DNA of 64,000 bases from WYEN01 sp049976205. Its GTDB lineage: Archaea > Thermoproteota > Thermoprotei_A > Sulfolobales > AG1. Location: positions 1-64,000 of the forward strand of contig JBMFIR010000002.1 of assembly GCA_049976205.1 (NCBI GenBank), in the 5' to 3' direction. The notes under the pieces were generated by a model. That model searched no databases. It worked only from the letters and a program-made list of their open reading frames with translations, and was not told the origin of the DNA. Within the stretch, counting starts at the first letter, position 1. Every line of letters starts with the position of its first letter. Below are positions 22,181-31,963 of this stretch, piece after piece. The position numbers and the translations under genes were made by a program.

Positions 22181-24952
22181 GTGATGATGTTGAGAAAAAT
22201 TTTATTTATTTCAAAAATTTTCTTAATATTAATAGTACTAACTCAACTCAATAGTCTATTGGTGTATGCGCAAACTATTAATAATAATGATCTGCCTAAT
22301 AACTACTATTTCGTGCTGAAGCTCGGTGAGGAAAGAAATGGTTTATTAAGGATCTTAGTTAGTAGTGATAGAAATGTAGAAGATCTTCAGAAAAAACTCA
22401 GCGATGCCCATATAAAGATCCTGGGTAGATTAGATCTTGTAAACACGTTAGTGATAGAGATCTCTCCTGATAATATCTCCTTATTAAAGAATTTAGATAG
22501 AGACATAAAGGTTTATCCAGATTTAAAGATAAGATTACTTGATGAGTCTCGAGGATCATTAAAATCACTATTTAATAGCTACTTATTATCTCCTGAAATC
22601 TCTTTAGAACAATCAACTTTAGGTGATTTTTCGTATACCCCAAACGCAAGCAGATTTATTGTACAAGCCCCTATTATGTGGGACCTGGGGTTTACTGGTA
22701 GAGGTATTAAGGTAGCAGTTATAGACACTGGTATTCAACATGATCATCCTTGGCTTCTCAGAAGTGATAATACTAGTGTTGTAGTATATCACTACGACGT
22801 AACTAATGACACTTTAGAATACTGTGAGGCTCATGGAACCCATGTGGCGGGGATCATAGCAGCTCAGTATACGGCTTATCAAAAAATAGGTATAGGAGCA
22901 AACTTCACATACCCAGGAGTTGCTCCTGGAGTATCTATATACGATATTAAAGTTTTTAATAGTTCATACTACGGATGTCAATATACTAGATCAAGTTGGA
23001 TTATAGCTGGTATCGAAAAAGCTTTGCTCGGACCAGATGAAAAACCAAATACAGGTGATGAAGCAGATATCATAAGTATGAGTCTTGGGATGATCGTCGA
23101 GCCTTATCTAGCTCCATATCTAATGAATCATCCATTGCTACAAGCTATATCAAAAGCTGTTTCAGCAGGAAAATTAGTTGTTGTAGCGGCAGGAAATGCA
23201 GGTCCAGGTGGGTACACAGCGAATCTTATGTGCTATGTAGAGGGTGTTGTTTGCGTAGCCGCTGCCGCCGATCAATGGAGTACTGATTTGAGTATGCTCT
23301 TTACGGCGTTCTTTAGTTCAAGAGGTCCTCTTGCTTGGGGTTCTACTCCTCTAATGATCTCTGCCCCGGGCGTTTTTGTGATATCATCGATTCCAACGAA
23401 TTATCGTTCCCCTTATGTCGCTGCGGCTATGAGTGGTACCTCAATGGCTACTCCACATGTCTCTGGTGTATTGGCGTTGCTTAAAGAAGCTCTTCCACAG
23501 GCCTCCTCTAAAGAACTTATAACAAGGATCATGAACACAGGATATTTATACAAGAACAAAGGCCTCTACGCAAACTATTATCCATGGAATAGATACTTAG
23601 TGTCTCCAAGTTATTCTCTTCTAAGTATAGGAGATCCCTACAAAGACCCTCAGCCAATGGTTGAGGGCTTAGGTCTAGCAAGGGCATACGATGCATACAA
23701 AGCAAAGATTCTGGTTTACTTCGATAATAACTATCCTATTAAAAGTATTTATGTGAATCCTGGCGATATATTCAGAGACAGGATTTATGTAAAGAATCTG
23801 GTCTCCACTCCGCAGAGACTCTATGTTGAGGTTGTAGGTTTCGAGAACTACGGATCAGGATCTAGTATAAAACCATATGTTGAGACACCATCAGATGTGA
23901 TAGTATCTCCTAACTCAGTGGCTTCGATAGATCTCACTATTAAGATCCCGAATAATATTCAGCCAGGAACGTACTCCGGCTATATCATCTTTAGAGCATC
24001 TGCGGAAGGTGAGGAGATGATCTATAAAGTCGCTATTACAGTAAATATTCCCGTAAAACTAGACCAGAGATACGATGTATATAAAGTGTTCTCATCAATA
24101 GCAGGATTAACCGCTATACCCTCAGCGTATTTCGGTCCAGAGTTTCCTGAGTGGATAGCTCTATTTATTAACGTATCAACTCTTCCAGCAACTTCTCTCC
24201 TATTGTCTATGAGATCTGTTAATTCTTTAGTTAGTCTTCATATGGATGAGATACTAATGATCTCTCCCGGGGAAGAATTCCAGAATCTTTACCTAGGAAA
24301 TATCATATTAAGAAGTAGAGGACTACATATATTGGTTATTGGATGGTGGTTTGGTGCATCAGATATCGGAGAGATAGAATTCACATTATACAGCTCAGGA
24401 ATATCTCGTGAACAGGTAGTAGATGTGGTTAGTAACATAACTAGTTATAATATCTCTAACATAATTTCTGAGTTAAGGACTCTCTCTAGTAGATTAAGTG
24501 ATCTAGAAAATAATATTACCTTACATAACACAACCCTCCAAGGCATCTATAGTGATCTATTATTAACAAATCTCTCAATCAAGAATCTCAGCATATCTCT
24601 AGATGAGGTATCTAAGAGAATTAGTTTAATAGATCAGATGTTAAATTCAATAAATCAAGATCTGCCTCTTCTAAAGGATCAAATTAGTAAGATGAGCTTA
24701 CAGATACAGGATCTTTATAATAAGTATAGCGACGCTTACAGAGTTCTAGAGAGACATAGTGTCTCAATAAATAATCTAGGATCTCAATTAGCGAATCTAT
24801 CTACGGAGTATAAAGAGAGTAGAGGCTTCTATGATGAGAGATTAAACAATATCGAAAAAACTCTTTCAATAACCCAGATGATTTTAGTAGCTACACTCAT
24901 TTTATCTATAGGTGCTCTAATGTTAGCAGTAGTCTCTATGCGAAGAAGATAA
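22181..24952 (+). CDS. secreted, membrane-anchored subtilisin-like serine protease with coiled-coil stalk
   Basis: Cell-surface S8 protease, 923 residues. A signal peptide (1-30, ending VYA) leads to an I9-like prodomain region, then the catalytic domain with Asp182 (VAVIDTG), His218 (AHGTHVAG), oxyanion Asn339 (AAGNAGPGG) and Ser421 (SGTSMATPHVSG). A beta-sandwich-like segment follows (about 510-730). Then comes a long predicted coiled coil (about 770-890, heptads such as LRTLSSRLSDLENNI) and a C-terminal membrane helix with RRR. The stalk design recalls the Staphylothermus STABLE protease bound to the tetrabrachion S-layer. Start may be any of the first three Met codons; the GGTGATG site favours the first. 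Confidence 0.9.
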   Translation: MMMLRKILFISKIFLILIVLTQLNSLLVYAQTINNNDLPNNYYFVLKLGEERNGLLRILVSSDRNVEDLQKKLSDAHIKILGRLDLVNTLVIEISPDNISLLKNLDRDIKVYPDLKIRLLDESRGSLKSLFNSYLLSPEISLEQSTLGDFSYTPNASRFIVQAPIMWDLGFTGRGIKVAVIDTGIQHDHPWLLRSDNTSVVVYHYDVTNDTLEYCEAHGTHVAGIIAAQYTAYQKIGIGANFTYPGVAPGVSIYDIKVFNSSYYGCQYTRSSWIIAGIEKALLGPDEKPNTGDEADIISMSLGMIVEPYLAPYLMNHPLLQAISKAVSAGKLVVVAAGNAGPGGYTANLMCYVEGVVCVAAAADQWSTDLSMLFTAFFSSRGPLAWGSTPLMISAPGVFVISSIPTNYRSPYVAAAMSGTSMATPHVSGVLALLKEALPQASSKELITRIMNTGYLYKNKGLYANYYPWNRYLVSPSYSLLSIGDPYKDPQPMVEGLGLARAYDAYKAKILVYFDNNYPIKSIYVNPGDIFRDRIYVKNLVSTPQRLYVEVVGFENYGSGSSIKPYVETPSDVIVSPNSVASIDLTIKIPNNIQPGTYSGYIIFRASAEGEEMIYKVAITVNIPVKLDQRYDVYKVFSSIAGLTAIPSAYFGPEFPEWIALFINVSTLPATSLLLSMRSVNSLVSLHMDEILMISPGEEFQNLYLGNIILRSRGLHILVIGWWFGASDIGEIEFTLYSSGISREQVVDVVSNITSYNISNIISELRTLSSRLSDLENNITLHNTTLQGIYSDLLLTNLSIKNLSISLDEVSKRISLIDQMLNSINQDLPLLKDQISKMSLQIQDLYNKYSDAYRVLERHSVSINNLGSQLANLSTEYKESRGFYDERLNNIEKTLSITQMILVATLILSIGALMLAVVSMRRR

Positions 24953-24999
24953 TGAAAATAATTTTTATTTTTTCTCTAATTGATTAGAAAGGTGATAAA

Positions 25000-25230
25000 A
25001 TGCCTATAGAGATCAAGAGTTTAGAAGAGTTTATTCAAGTTGCCTCTAGAGCAATTGAGTGTAGAGTAGTTAGAGGAGGAAATAAAAAAATTCCAAAGAT
25101 AAAGGCTAGGACCAGAAGATACCTATACACCTATGTTTTAAAAGAAAATGAGAATATCGATGATATCATTAACAAGATCAGAGATGTATGTAAAAATATT
25201 GTTGAGATAGGATCTGAGGCTAAAGAGTAA
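25000..25230 (+). CDS. rpl38e: 50S ribosomal protein L38e
   Basis: Small eukaryote-type large-subunit protein found in Crenarchaeota. 76 residues: MPIEIKSLEEFIQVASRAIE, then the basic RNA-binding strand KIKARTRRYLYTYVL, matching the KFKxRxxRYLYTLV core of L38e. The AAAGGTGAT ribosome site is well placed. It begins about 45 bases after the protease gene and leads into two small unknown genes. Confidence 0.9.
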   Translation: MPIEIKSLEEFIQVASRAIECRVVRGGNKKIPKIKARTRRYLYTYVLKENENIDDIINKIRDVCKNIVEIGSEAKE

Positions 25231-25244
25231 GAGAGGAATATTAT

Positions 25245-25730
25245 TTGAAATTATGTTGGTTCAAGAGAATCTATAATGATTTTAAACAGAATCTAGTGTG
25301 GAACATGATCTATAATCTAAGGATCAGGGAGCTCCCAGCATATAGAGATGAGCAACCGATCTATGTAAGACTAGAACATAAACTGATTATTGAAGACACA
25401 AAACTCTTTCTCTATGTTTCTATGCCAGAGGGCTTTTATATAAATAAACAATACATAGGTTCCGTAGATGATGTGGACACAGGGGATCTTTTATTGAATC
25501 TTATTTATGCTTATGCGAAGAGTTATGTTGAGAGAGCAAGATCGCTAGGTGAAGTTGTTGAGTATTTAGATCCTAAGAGAACATATGATAAGGTGAGAGA
25601 GTTATTGCTAGCACTAGATCCTCCTGTCTACGCCGGTTTTGTCGAGACAGTTATTTTAGGAGAGGACTACTCACTTTATTCACAGATAACTCTTCATATA
25701 AACTGGAGCTATATTCTTGAGTTTGGTTAA
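25245..25730 (+). CDS. hypothetical protein downstream of L38e
   Basis: 161 residues without a recognised motif. It has a basic N-terminus, then a mixed domain with acidic loop GSVDDVDTGDLLLNLIYAYAKS and a hydrophobic C-terminus ILEFG. It begins 14 bases after rpl38e and is probably in the same transcript. TTG 25245 is the first start; later in-frame Met codons (25254, 25285 region) are possible. Confidence 0.55.
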   Translation: MKLCWFKRIYNDFKQNLVWNMIYNLRIRELPAYRDEQPIYVRLEHKLIIEDTKLFLYVSMPEGFYINKQYIGSVDDVDTGDLLLNLIYAYAKSYVERARSLGEVVEYLDPKRTYDKVRELLLALDPPVYAGFVETVILGEDYSLYSQITLHINWSYILEFG

Positions 25731-25781
25731 AAATAATCATAATGCTTTTAATCAAGAAAAATATTGTTAATTGGGTCCCAA

Positions 25782-26105
25782 ATGCCTCGTGTAGTAAGAG
25801 TTGTTTTAGATGATGCAAAACATCATCCGCAACATAAGGAGTTTAATGAGTTAGCTAAGTGGTTAGCTGATCTATTAAAAGTTGAGCTAAAAATAATTGA
25901 GGAGGACTATGTATATGTCAATGAGCACGGTGAGAAAGATGAATTCGGTTTTGGGTGGCTCCCTCAACTCTTCATAGAAACAGATAGCGGAGAAGTTATT
26001 CCTGTACTAACCAAGATACCTTTCGATCCCATTACATTAAAACCGGATCTTAATGAGGCTAAGAAACAAATTGAGAAAATGCTTAGAGAGAAAGAATTGC
26101 TTTAA
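25782..26105 (+). CDS. conserved-looking small hypothetical protein
   Basis: From ATG 25782, 107 residues: MPRVVRVVLDDAKHHPQHKE, a helix with ELAKWLADLLKVELKIIEED, a WLPQLFIETDSGEVIPVLTKIPFDP segment and a charged C-terminal helix. The strand-helix-strand opening suggests a thioredoxin-like or small alpha/beta fold, but this is only a shape impression. The frame is open to 25764 with a weaker start. Third gene of the L38e run. Confidence 0.6.
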   Translation: MPRVVRVVLDDAKHHPQHKEFNELAKWLADLLKVELKIIEEDYVYVNEHGEKDEFGFGWLPQLFIETDSGEVIPVLTKIPFDPITLKPDLNEAKKQIEKMLREKELL

Positions 26106-26176
26106 TAAGAAAGTTTCTATTTAAAAATAAAACCTTTATATCTTTAATGAATTATTTAGTTGGTGTATCAATATTT

Positions 26177-27595
26177 GTGCTGAGGATCTACAATACTCTA
26201 TCTAGGAGAATAGAGGAATTTAAGAGCTCTGAGGAGGGCATAGTTAAAGCATATTTCTGTGGACCCACGCCTTATGACCACACACATGTTGGACACGCCA
26301 GAGCTTATGTAGCATTCGATTTTTTGAAGAGACATATAATCTCTAAAGGATATAACTTTGTTCATGTTCAGAATATAACTGATATAGATGACAAGATCAT
26401 TAATAGAGCGAGAGAGGAGAGCAAGAGCTGGAGAGAGATAGCAGACTACTATACGAAAGAGTACTTAGAAGTCTTGAAGGAATTGAATATAAGAATAGAT
26501 TTTCACCCAAGAGTCACAGATCATATAAGTGATATAATAGAATTTATTCAGACACTCATAGAGAAAGGACACGCATATGTTGCTCCTAGTGGTTCTGTAT
26601 ACTTTGATGTGTCTACATACAAGGACTATGGGAGATTAAGTGGAAGAGCCTTTCAAGAGGAGTGGAGACAAGAAGAGGAGTTCTTAGCAGAGAAAAAGAA
26701 TCCTTATGATTTCGCGTTATGGAAAGCAGCTAAACCAGGAGAGCCATACTGGGAGTCTCCCTGGGGCAAAGGAAGACCAGGGTGGCATATCGAGTGTAGT
26801 GTTATGAGCTCGAAGTACCTGGGGTCGGAGATTGATATTCACGGCGGCGGTCAAGATCTTATATTTCCTCACCACGAGAATGAGAGGGCTCAGAGCGAGA
26901 GCTACTTTGGAAAATCTCCATGGGTGAGGTACTGGGTTCATATAGGATATTTAACAATTTCAGGAGAAAAAATGAGTAAGAGTCTTGGTAATATAATTCT
27001 ATTAAGAGAGGCGCTTCAGAAATGGGGATCTCCGGTGATCAGGCTATGGATCTTTTCTGCTCATTATAGAAAAACACTCGATTATAAAGAAGAGTCTCTT
27101 GAGCAAGCAAGAAATCTCTACAAAAAAATAAGAGAGATCAGAGATCTATTAATCAGAATAGTCAGAGACAGACCTCTGGAACACTCATTGAATAATAAAG
27201 ATCTTGTTTTATGGAGATCTATTGATCGCTTATGGATAGAGTTTAATGAAGCCCTTGATAATGATTTAAACACCCCAGAAGCTATGGTTCACCTTAATAA
27301 ACTAATATCATTAATATATTCCGAGGTAATAAACAGAGAGTTATCAAGCATTGCTCTTAAGGCTCTAAATATTTTGGAAAAAATGGATCAGGTACTAGGA
27401 ATCTTACCGGCCAGAGAGGAGTTAAAAATATCTCCTGAGGAAATAGATGAATGGATCAAATTAGTTATAGAGATCAGAAAAAGACTCAGGAAAAAGAGAA
27501 TCTACGAAGAATCTGACTGGATTAGAGAGGAGTTGCTTAAGAGAGGAGTAAAAGTCTTTGACTCTAAGGAAGATACTCTCTGGATAAGAGAGTAG
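26177..27595 (+). CDS. cysS: cysteinyl-tRNA synthetase
   Basis: Charges tRNA-Cys; class Ia enzyme. CGPTPYDHTHVGHARAY carries the zinc Cys and the HIGH-type motif (HVGH); a zinc-site Cys and His appear in WHIECSVM and FPHHENERAQS; KMSKS is exact in GEKMSKSLGN. About 472 residues from GTG 26177, where VLRIYNTLSRR matches the usual family N-terminus. The frame is open ten codons further (ATG 26147). It is convergent with the aCPSF1 gene, two bases apart. Confidence 0.95.
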   Translation: MLRIYNTLSRRIEEFKSSEEGIVKAYFCGPTPYDHTHVGHARAYVAFDFLKRHIISKGYNFVHVQNITDIDDKIINRAREESKSWREIADYYTKEYLEVLKELNIRIDFHPRVTDHISDIIEFIQTLIEKGHAYVAPSGSVYFDVSTYKDYGRLSGRAFQEEWRQEEEFLAEKKNPYDFALWKAAKPGEPYWESPWGKGRPGWHIECSVMSSKYLGSEIDIHGGGQDLIFPHHENERAQSESYFGKSPWVRYWVHIGYLTISGEKMSKSLGNIILLREALQKWGSPVIRLWIFSAHYRKTLDYKEESLEQARNLYKKIREIRDLLIRIVRDRPLEHSLNNKDLVLWRSIDRLWIEFNEALDNDLNTPEAMVHLNKLISLIYSEVINRELSSIALKALNILEKMDQVLGILPAREELKISPEEIDEWIKLVIEIRKRLRKKRIYEESDWIREELLKRGVKVFDSKEDTLWIRE

Positions 27596-27597
27596 GG

Positions 27598-29535
27598 TTA
27601 TGAAATCTTTAACGATAAAGTATCTAACACATCAGGAACTATAACTTCATAATTTCTCAAAACGTTTCTAAGGTTTCCATCTTTTCTTAAATATTCGCTG
27701 AAGCTCTTTATAACACTTTCTTCACCGTGATTGAGTATAATTGTTTTTGGTTTAGGCTCCATAGAGGTTAAGAAAGAGATCAATTGATCGCGATCGCTGT
27801 GTCCTGAGAATCCTTCTATACTATGGATCTCCATAGCGACTTTAATAACCTCTATTCTACCGTCTTCGCTATGCATCATAATCTCCTTAGCACCGTCTTT
27901 TATTTTTCTGCCAAGTGTTCCTTGAACCTGATAATTAACGAATATTAGAGCATTTAATGGATTAGGTGCTAAGTGTTTAAAATACTCTATTACTGGCCCA
28001 CCAGTCATCATACCACTCGTAGCCATTATAACGGAGGGTTCCTTAGATCTTATTATCTCCTCTCTCTCACCAGGATCATCTACTCTCACAAATGTTTCAT
28101 AAGTAAATGGGTTCTCTCCTGTTTTGAATAACTGAAAAGTCTCCTTAGCTAAGAGCTCTGGATAGGCCATGTGAATAGCCGTTACCTCATCAATCATACC
28201 CTCGATATAAACTGGTACTTGAGGTAGCTTCTTCTCAAGAAAAGCTTCTCTTAGTACAAGCATGATCTCCTGTGATCTGCCGACACTTAGAGTAGGTATA
28301 AGAATCTTCCCTCCTCTTTCAATAGTTCTCTTAATAATTTCTATTAATTTATTCTCGGCCTTCTCTCTGGGGGGTAGAACTGTTGTGCCATAGGTACTCT
28401 CTATGATTAAAGCATCTACCCTTGGAAACACTGTATCAGCTTTATCTAACAATCGAGTCTTTTGATACTTCATGTCTCCAGTATAGAGAATATTGTAGTA
28501 CCCATTTCCTATGTGAAGATGAACCATCGCAGATCCTAGTATGTGTCCTGCGTTATAGAAAGTTAGTTTTATATCTGGTGTTATATCCGTAGTGTCTCCG
28601 TATTTAAGAGGTATAGTGTGAAGAACCATTTGCTGAACCTCTCTATGTGTATAAGGCATTGGTTTACCTTCTCTCTTGGCGAGATCTAGTATGTCTAGTT
28701 GTAGAAGAGCCATTAAATCTCTGGTGGCTTCGGTTGCGTATACAGGTCCTCTATAGCCGTATTTAAATAGTAGGGGGACTAATCCACAATGATCTATGTG
28801 TGCATGAGAAACTATTATAGCATCAATCTCGTCAGGAGATATATCTAGGGCGTCTAGTCTGGGGTACGCATTAGGTGGTCTCTCTACTCCTGGGTTTAAA
28901 CCGAAGTCTAGTAGAACTTTACTCTCTGTTGTCTCTACTAATATTGCTGATCTACCTACTTCTTTGAAACCTCCTAAGGCGGTTATTTTAACGAATTTGT
29001 TTCCTATAACAGATCCTCTGTGAATACTTTCCCCGATGTTTCTCAGGATCCGTAGTCTATAATCACTCTCTTGAAGCATGTAATTCCTTATACCTTCCAA
29101 TAATTTTGATTCTTGAGGAATTTTTCTAACAACCTTAGGTCTCCAGCCTGTTTCTACGAGTATTTGTTTAAGTGTTTTTCCATCATCACCTATCACTAAA
29201 CCGGGTTTGGCGGCTTTTATGATTACTTCCCCAAATACATCGTCGAATATAATGTCTTTCTCCTCTACTCCCGCCTCAGGATCCAGTATTTTTAAGATGA
29301 TTTTTCTAGCTTCCTTAGGATCTTTTCTAGTACTCTCATCTATTTTAATGATCACTCTTTTCTTTATGGTCTTAGCAATGTTTCTCACGAAACCTGTGTT
29401 AGTAGCTATAAACTCAGGGTTCTTTACATAAAGAACTATGTAGGGTCCCTCAAACTCTATTTTCCTAAGACCAGCTTCTGCAGGAACGTTACTCATTATG
29501 GTCTTTCTTATATTCTCTAATACACGATCCTTCAT
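27598..29535 (-). CDS. fttA: archaeal CPSF1-type ribonuclease (aCPSF1/FttA), transcription termination factor
   Basis: KH-domain beta-CASP metallo-beta-lactamase that cuts RNA 3' ends and drives termination in archaea. 645 residues: two N-terminal KH-like domains (about 1-175, with GDDGKTLKQIL), then metal motifs VSHAHIDHCGLVPLL, GHILGSAMVHLHIG, and the beta-CASP motifs SGMMTGGPVIEYF and IEGFSGHSDRDQL, with NHGEE near the end. All metal-binding motifs are present. It follows the proteasome beta gene on the same strand, a widely conserved pair. Confidence 0.96.
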   Translation of the reverse strand: MKDRVLENIRKTIMSNVPAEAGLRKIEFEGPYIVLYVKNPEFIATNTGFVRNIAKTIKKRVIIKIDESTRKDPKEARKIILKILDPEAGVEEKDIIFDDVFGEVIIKAAKPGLVIGDDGKTLKQILVETGWRPKVVRKIPQESKLLEGIRNYMLQESDYRLRILRNIGESIHRGSVIGNKFVKITALGGFKEVGRSAILVETTESKVLLDFGLNPGVERPPNAYPRLDALDISPDEIDAIIVSHAHIDHCGLVPLLFKYGYRGPVYATEATRDLMALLQLDILDLAKREGKPMPYTHREVQQMVLHTIPLKYGDTTDITPDIKLTFYNAGHILGSAMVHLHIGNGYYNILYTGDMKYQKTRLLDKADTVFPRVDALIIESTYGTTVLPPREKAENKLIEIIKRTIERGGKILIPTLSVGRSQEIMLVLREAFLEKKLPQVPVYIEGMIDEVTAIHMAYPELLAKETFQLFKTGENPFTYETFVRVDDPGEREEIIRSKEPSVIMATSGMMTGGPVIEYFKHLAPNPLNALIFVNYQVQGTLGRKIKDGAKEIMMHSEDGRIEVIKVAMEIHSIEGFSGHSDRDQLISFLTSMEPKPKTIILNHGEESVIKSFSEYLRKDGNLRNVLRNYEVIVPDVLDTLSLKIS

Positions 29536-29601
29536 ATTACAATATCGCCTTCAAAATATGCGGTTTTGAATTATATAGGAGGGGGGAACTCGGATAATAA
29601 A

Positions 29602-30222
29602 TTAAGTCAAGGGGTAATAAAAGCTTTTTATCCCAGATCTTGTGATAACTACTACATCTACTCCCTCTCCTGTAAACACGTCTCTTTTTATCGCTGAGAA
29701 CACTGCTTCTTTAGCTATAGCTAGGGCTTTATCAAGATCTAAATCCTCAGAATAGTTACTCTCTAAAACACCTATAGCTACAGGGCTGCCGCTTCCTGTG
29801 GCAACATATTTCTCCTCGGTAAGATCTCCGAAAATATTTATTTGATAAAGCCTAGGTTTATTATCTACATCAATACCTCCTAAGAGCAATTGAACTATAT
29901 AGGGGAGGTACTTGCTTTCATTAAGTATCAACGCTAATAAACTACCCATGGCTCTGAGACTCATTCTTCTACCTGTTCTTATCTGATAGAGTTTATTTTC
30001 AGTTCTTAAGTAATTAGCTAGTATCTGAGCATCAGCTACTAGACCCGCAATTGTCATCGCTGTTCTATCATCTATAATCTCAATCTTCTTAACATTTCTA
30101 TGGGCAACATATATTCCTGACGAAGCTCTTTTATCGGCTGCCAACACAACAAAATCTCTTGTCACAAATCCCACTGTAGTTGTCCCTCTAAGTACTTTCT
30201 CTACAAACACGTCTCTTCTCAA
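29602..30222 (-). CDS. psmB: proteasome beta subunit
   Basis: Catalytic subunit of the 20S proteasome. 206 residues with a short propeptide MRRDVFVEKVLRG, so the mature N-terminus is Thr14. Counting from it, Asp17 (LAADKRAS) and Lys33 (HRNVKKIEI) are both present, so the subunit should be active; GSGSPVAIGVLES and GEGVDVVVITRSG follow. Many crenarchaea have a second, inactive beta; this looks like the active one. It lies upstream of fttA. Confidence 0.95.
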   Translation of the reverse strand: MRRDVFVEKVLRGTTTVGFVTRDFVVLAADKRASSGIYVAHRNVKKIEIIDDRTAMTIAGLVADAQILANYLRTENKLYQIRTGRRMSLRAMGSLLALILNESKYLPYIVQLLLGGIDVDNKPRLYQINIFGDLTEEKYVATGSGSPVAIGVLESNYSEDLDLDKALAIAKEAVFSAIKRDVFTGEGVDVVVITRSGIKSFYYPLT

Positions 30223-30319
30223 GCTAATTCCCTTTCCTACTATCTCATGTATTAGGAAATTTAAAAGATTAAAAGTATCCTAGATATTCTTTACTGGAAG
30301 AAAGTGGATTATATATGAG

Positions 30320-31402
30320 ATGATTTATTTGGGATATAAACTACAGGATTTTCATCAAATAGATCTTATGAAGAGAATAGTTATAGGCTCAGGTGTCAGA
30401 AAAGATCTTCCGAAGCATTTAAGAGAGTTAGGTGTGAGTGATCCTCTGGTTATCATTAGCGGCGCGACGGAGACCCATAATATTGCTAGAGAGATTGGTG
30501 ATATTCTCTCCTCAGAGAGATATGAAGTACATATTTTTAAGATTAGTACGTCCTCAGCTGAAGAAGTAGAGAGGTTGCATAATGAGATATCTAAGGATCT
30601 AAAGATAGTTAGAGGGGTAATTGGTGTAGGAGGAGGGAAAGCAATTGATTCTGCTAAATATATCGCTTGGAGACTCTCAGCGAATTTTATATCTGTGCCC
30701 ACAGTACCCTCTCACGACGGCATCGCCTCACCCTTTACTTCTCTGAGAGGATTGCCAACCATAGTTTCAATTAGAACCACTACCCCACTAATGATCTTGG
30801 CTGATATGGAGATCATTAGTAGATCACCAAAAAGATATCTTATTGCTGGTGTAGGAGATCTTGTAGGTAAATATACTGCTGTTCTGGATTGGAGGCTAGC
30901 TCATAATTTACTAGGTGAATACTATGCAGAATACGCAGCATCGTTAGCTCTTCACAGTGTTAGGCATGTACTATCTTCCTGGGAGAGAATTAGATACGGT
31001 ACTGTCGAGGGATACAGAATTGTTGTCGAAGGATTGATAAGTAGTGGTGTTGCTATGTGTATAGCAGGCTCCACCAGACCTGCTAGCGGTTCTGAACATT
31101 TATTTAGTCACGCGTTAGATAAGATAGCTAATTACCCAGCTTTACACGGTGAGCAAGTAGGTGTAGGAACTATAATGATGTCTTATTTACATGGTAAAAA
31201 CTGGATGAAAATAAAAAAGATCTTAGAGAAATTAGGTGCACCAACAACTGCGAGAGAACTAGGAGTTTCTGAAGATAAGATTATTGAAGCTCTCGTAATA
31301 GCTCATAAGATTAGACCAGATAGATACACAATACTAGGAAGAGATGGCTTATCTAGAGAAGCTGCAGAGAGACTTGCGAGAATTACTGGTGTGATCCCGT
31401 AG
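30320..31402 (+). CDS. egsA: NAD(P)-dependent glycerol-1-phosphate dehydrogenase
   Basis: Makes sn-glycerol-1-phosphate, the archaeal lipid backbone, from dihydroxyacetone phosphate. 360 residues: GVIGVGGGKAIDSAKYIA (nucleotide motif, about 93-110), FISVPTVPSHDGIASPF, the zinc ligands in VGDLVGKYTAVLDW, GSEHLFSHALD and LHGEQVGVGTIMM. All are typical of EgsA. It is divergent from psmB. The FAD-dependent reductase at 20151 could act later in the same lipid pathway. Confidence 0.94.
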   Translation: MIYLGYKLQDFHQIDLMKRIVIGSGVRKDLPKHLRELGVSDPLVIISGATETHNIAREIGDILSSERYEVHIFKISTSSAEEVERLHNEISKDLKIVRGVIGVGGGKAIDSAKYIAWRLSANFISVPTVPSHDGIASPFTSLRGLPTIVSIRTTTPLMILADMEIISRSPKRYLIAGVGDLVGKYTAVLDWRLAHNLLGEYYAEYAASLALHSVRHVLSSWERIRYGTVEGYRIVVEGLISSGVAMCIAGSTRPASGSEHLFSHALDKIANYPALHGEQVGVGTIMMSYLHGKNWMKIKKILEKLGAPTTARELGVSEDKIIEALVIAHKIRPDRYTILGRDGLSREAAERLARITGVIP

Positions 31403-31407
31403 TAGTT

Positions 31408-31437
31408 GTGATGCTCTAAATATATTTTTAAGCATAT
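31408..31437 (+). promoter_or_regulatory. promoter of the S19e operon
   Basis: AAATATATTTTTAAGC (about 31418-31433) is a crenarchaeal TATA-type box 35-45 bases before the S19e start. It is framed by a small inverted repeat, ATGCT (31411-31415) and AGCAT (31431-31435), which may be chance. The eight genes from 31468 to 34196 have tiny gaps and would all depend on it. Confidence 0.45.
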
Positions 31438-31467
31438 CACTAACATGATTAAGTAGTGGTATTTACA

Positions 31468-31938
31468 ATGGTTACAGTAAGGGATGTTCCGGCAGATCTT
31501 TTTATAAGGAGATTAGCAGAGAGACTTAAAAAAGATTATGGCGAAATAATATCTCCACCTTACTGGGCAAATTTTGTGAAGACAGGAGTCCACAAAGAGA
31601 AACCTCCTCAAACAAACGACTGGTGGTATGCTAGGGCGGCATCTATACTTAGAAAACTTTATTTAGCAGAAGAGCCCTTAGGTATAGAGACTCTGAGAAC
31701 CATATATGGAGGTCTTAAGAGAAGAGGGGTTGCACCACCTCATTTTAGAAAAGGTAGTGGAGCTATTATAAGAAATGTTCTTAAGCAATTAGAGAAAGCA
31801 GGCTTAGTAAGAAAAATAGCTAGAAGAGGAAGAGTTCTGAGTAGTAAAGGAAGATCATATTTAGACGAGATAGCCTTTGAGGTATTTAGAGAATTGAATA
31901 AAGAACGACCAGAGCTTATAAAGTATTACCAAAAATAA
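31468..31938 (+). CDS. rps19e: 30S ribosomal protein S19e
   Basis: 156 residues from ATG 31468 (MVTVRDVPADLFIRRLAERL); the frame opens four codons earlier. ISPPYWANFVKTGVHKEKPP, DWWYARAASILRKLYL, GTLR-like IETLRTIYGG and GSGAIIRNVLKQLEKAGLV are the S19e winged-helix core. First gene of the conserved archaeal S19e-PDCD5-L39e-L31e-aIF6-L20a-prefoldin operon. Confidence 0.96.
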   Translation: MVTVRDVPADLFIRRLAERLKKDYGEIISPPYWANFVKTGVHKEKPPQTNDWWYARAASILRKLYLAEEPLGIETLRTIYGGLKRRGVAPPHFRKGSGAIIRNVLKQLEKAGLVRKIARRGRVLSSKGRSYLDEIAFEVFRELNKERPELIKYYQK

Positions 31939-31963
31939 AAATTAGGGGTAGAGGGGCTTAAAA

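Noticed and set aside
29570..29600. GGAGGGGGG run between psmB and fttA as an ORB or ribosome site
   Set aside because: No dyad beside it and no plus-strand gene follows; both neighbours are on the minus strand, where it reads as a C-run.
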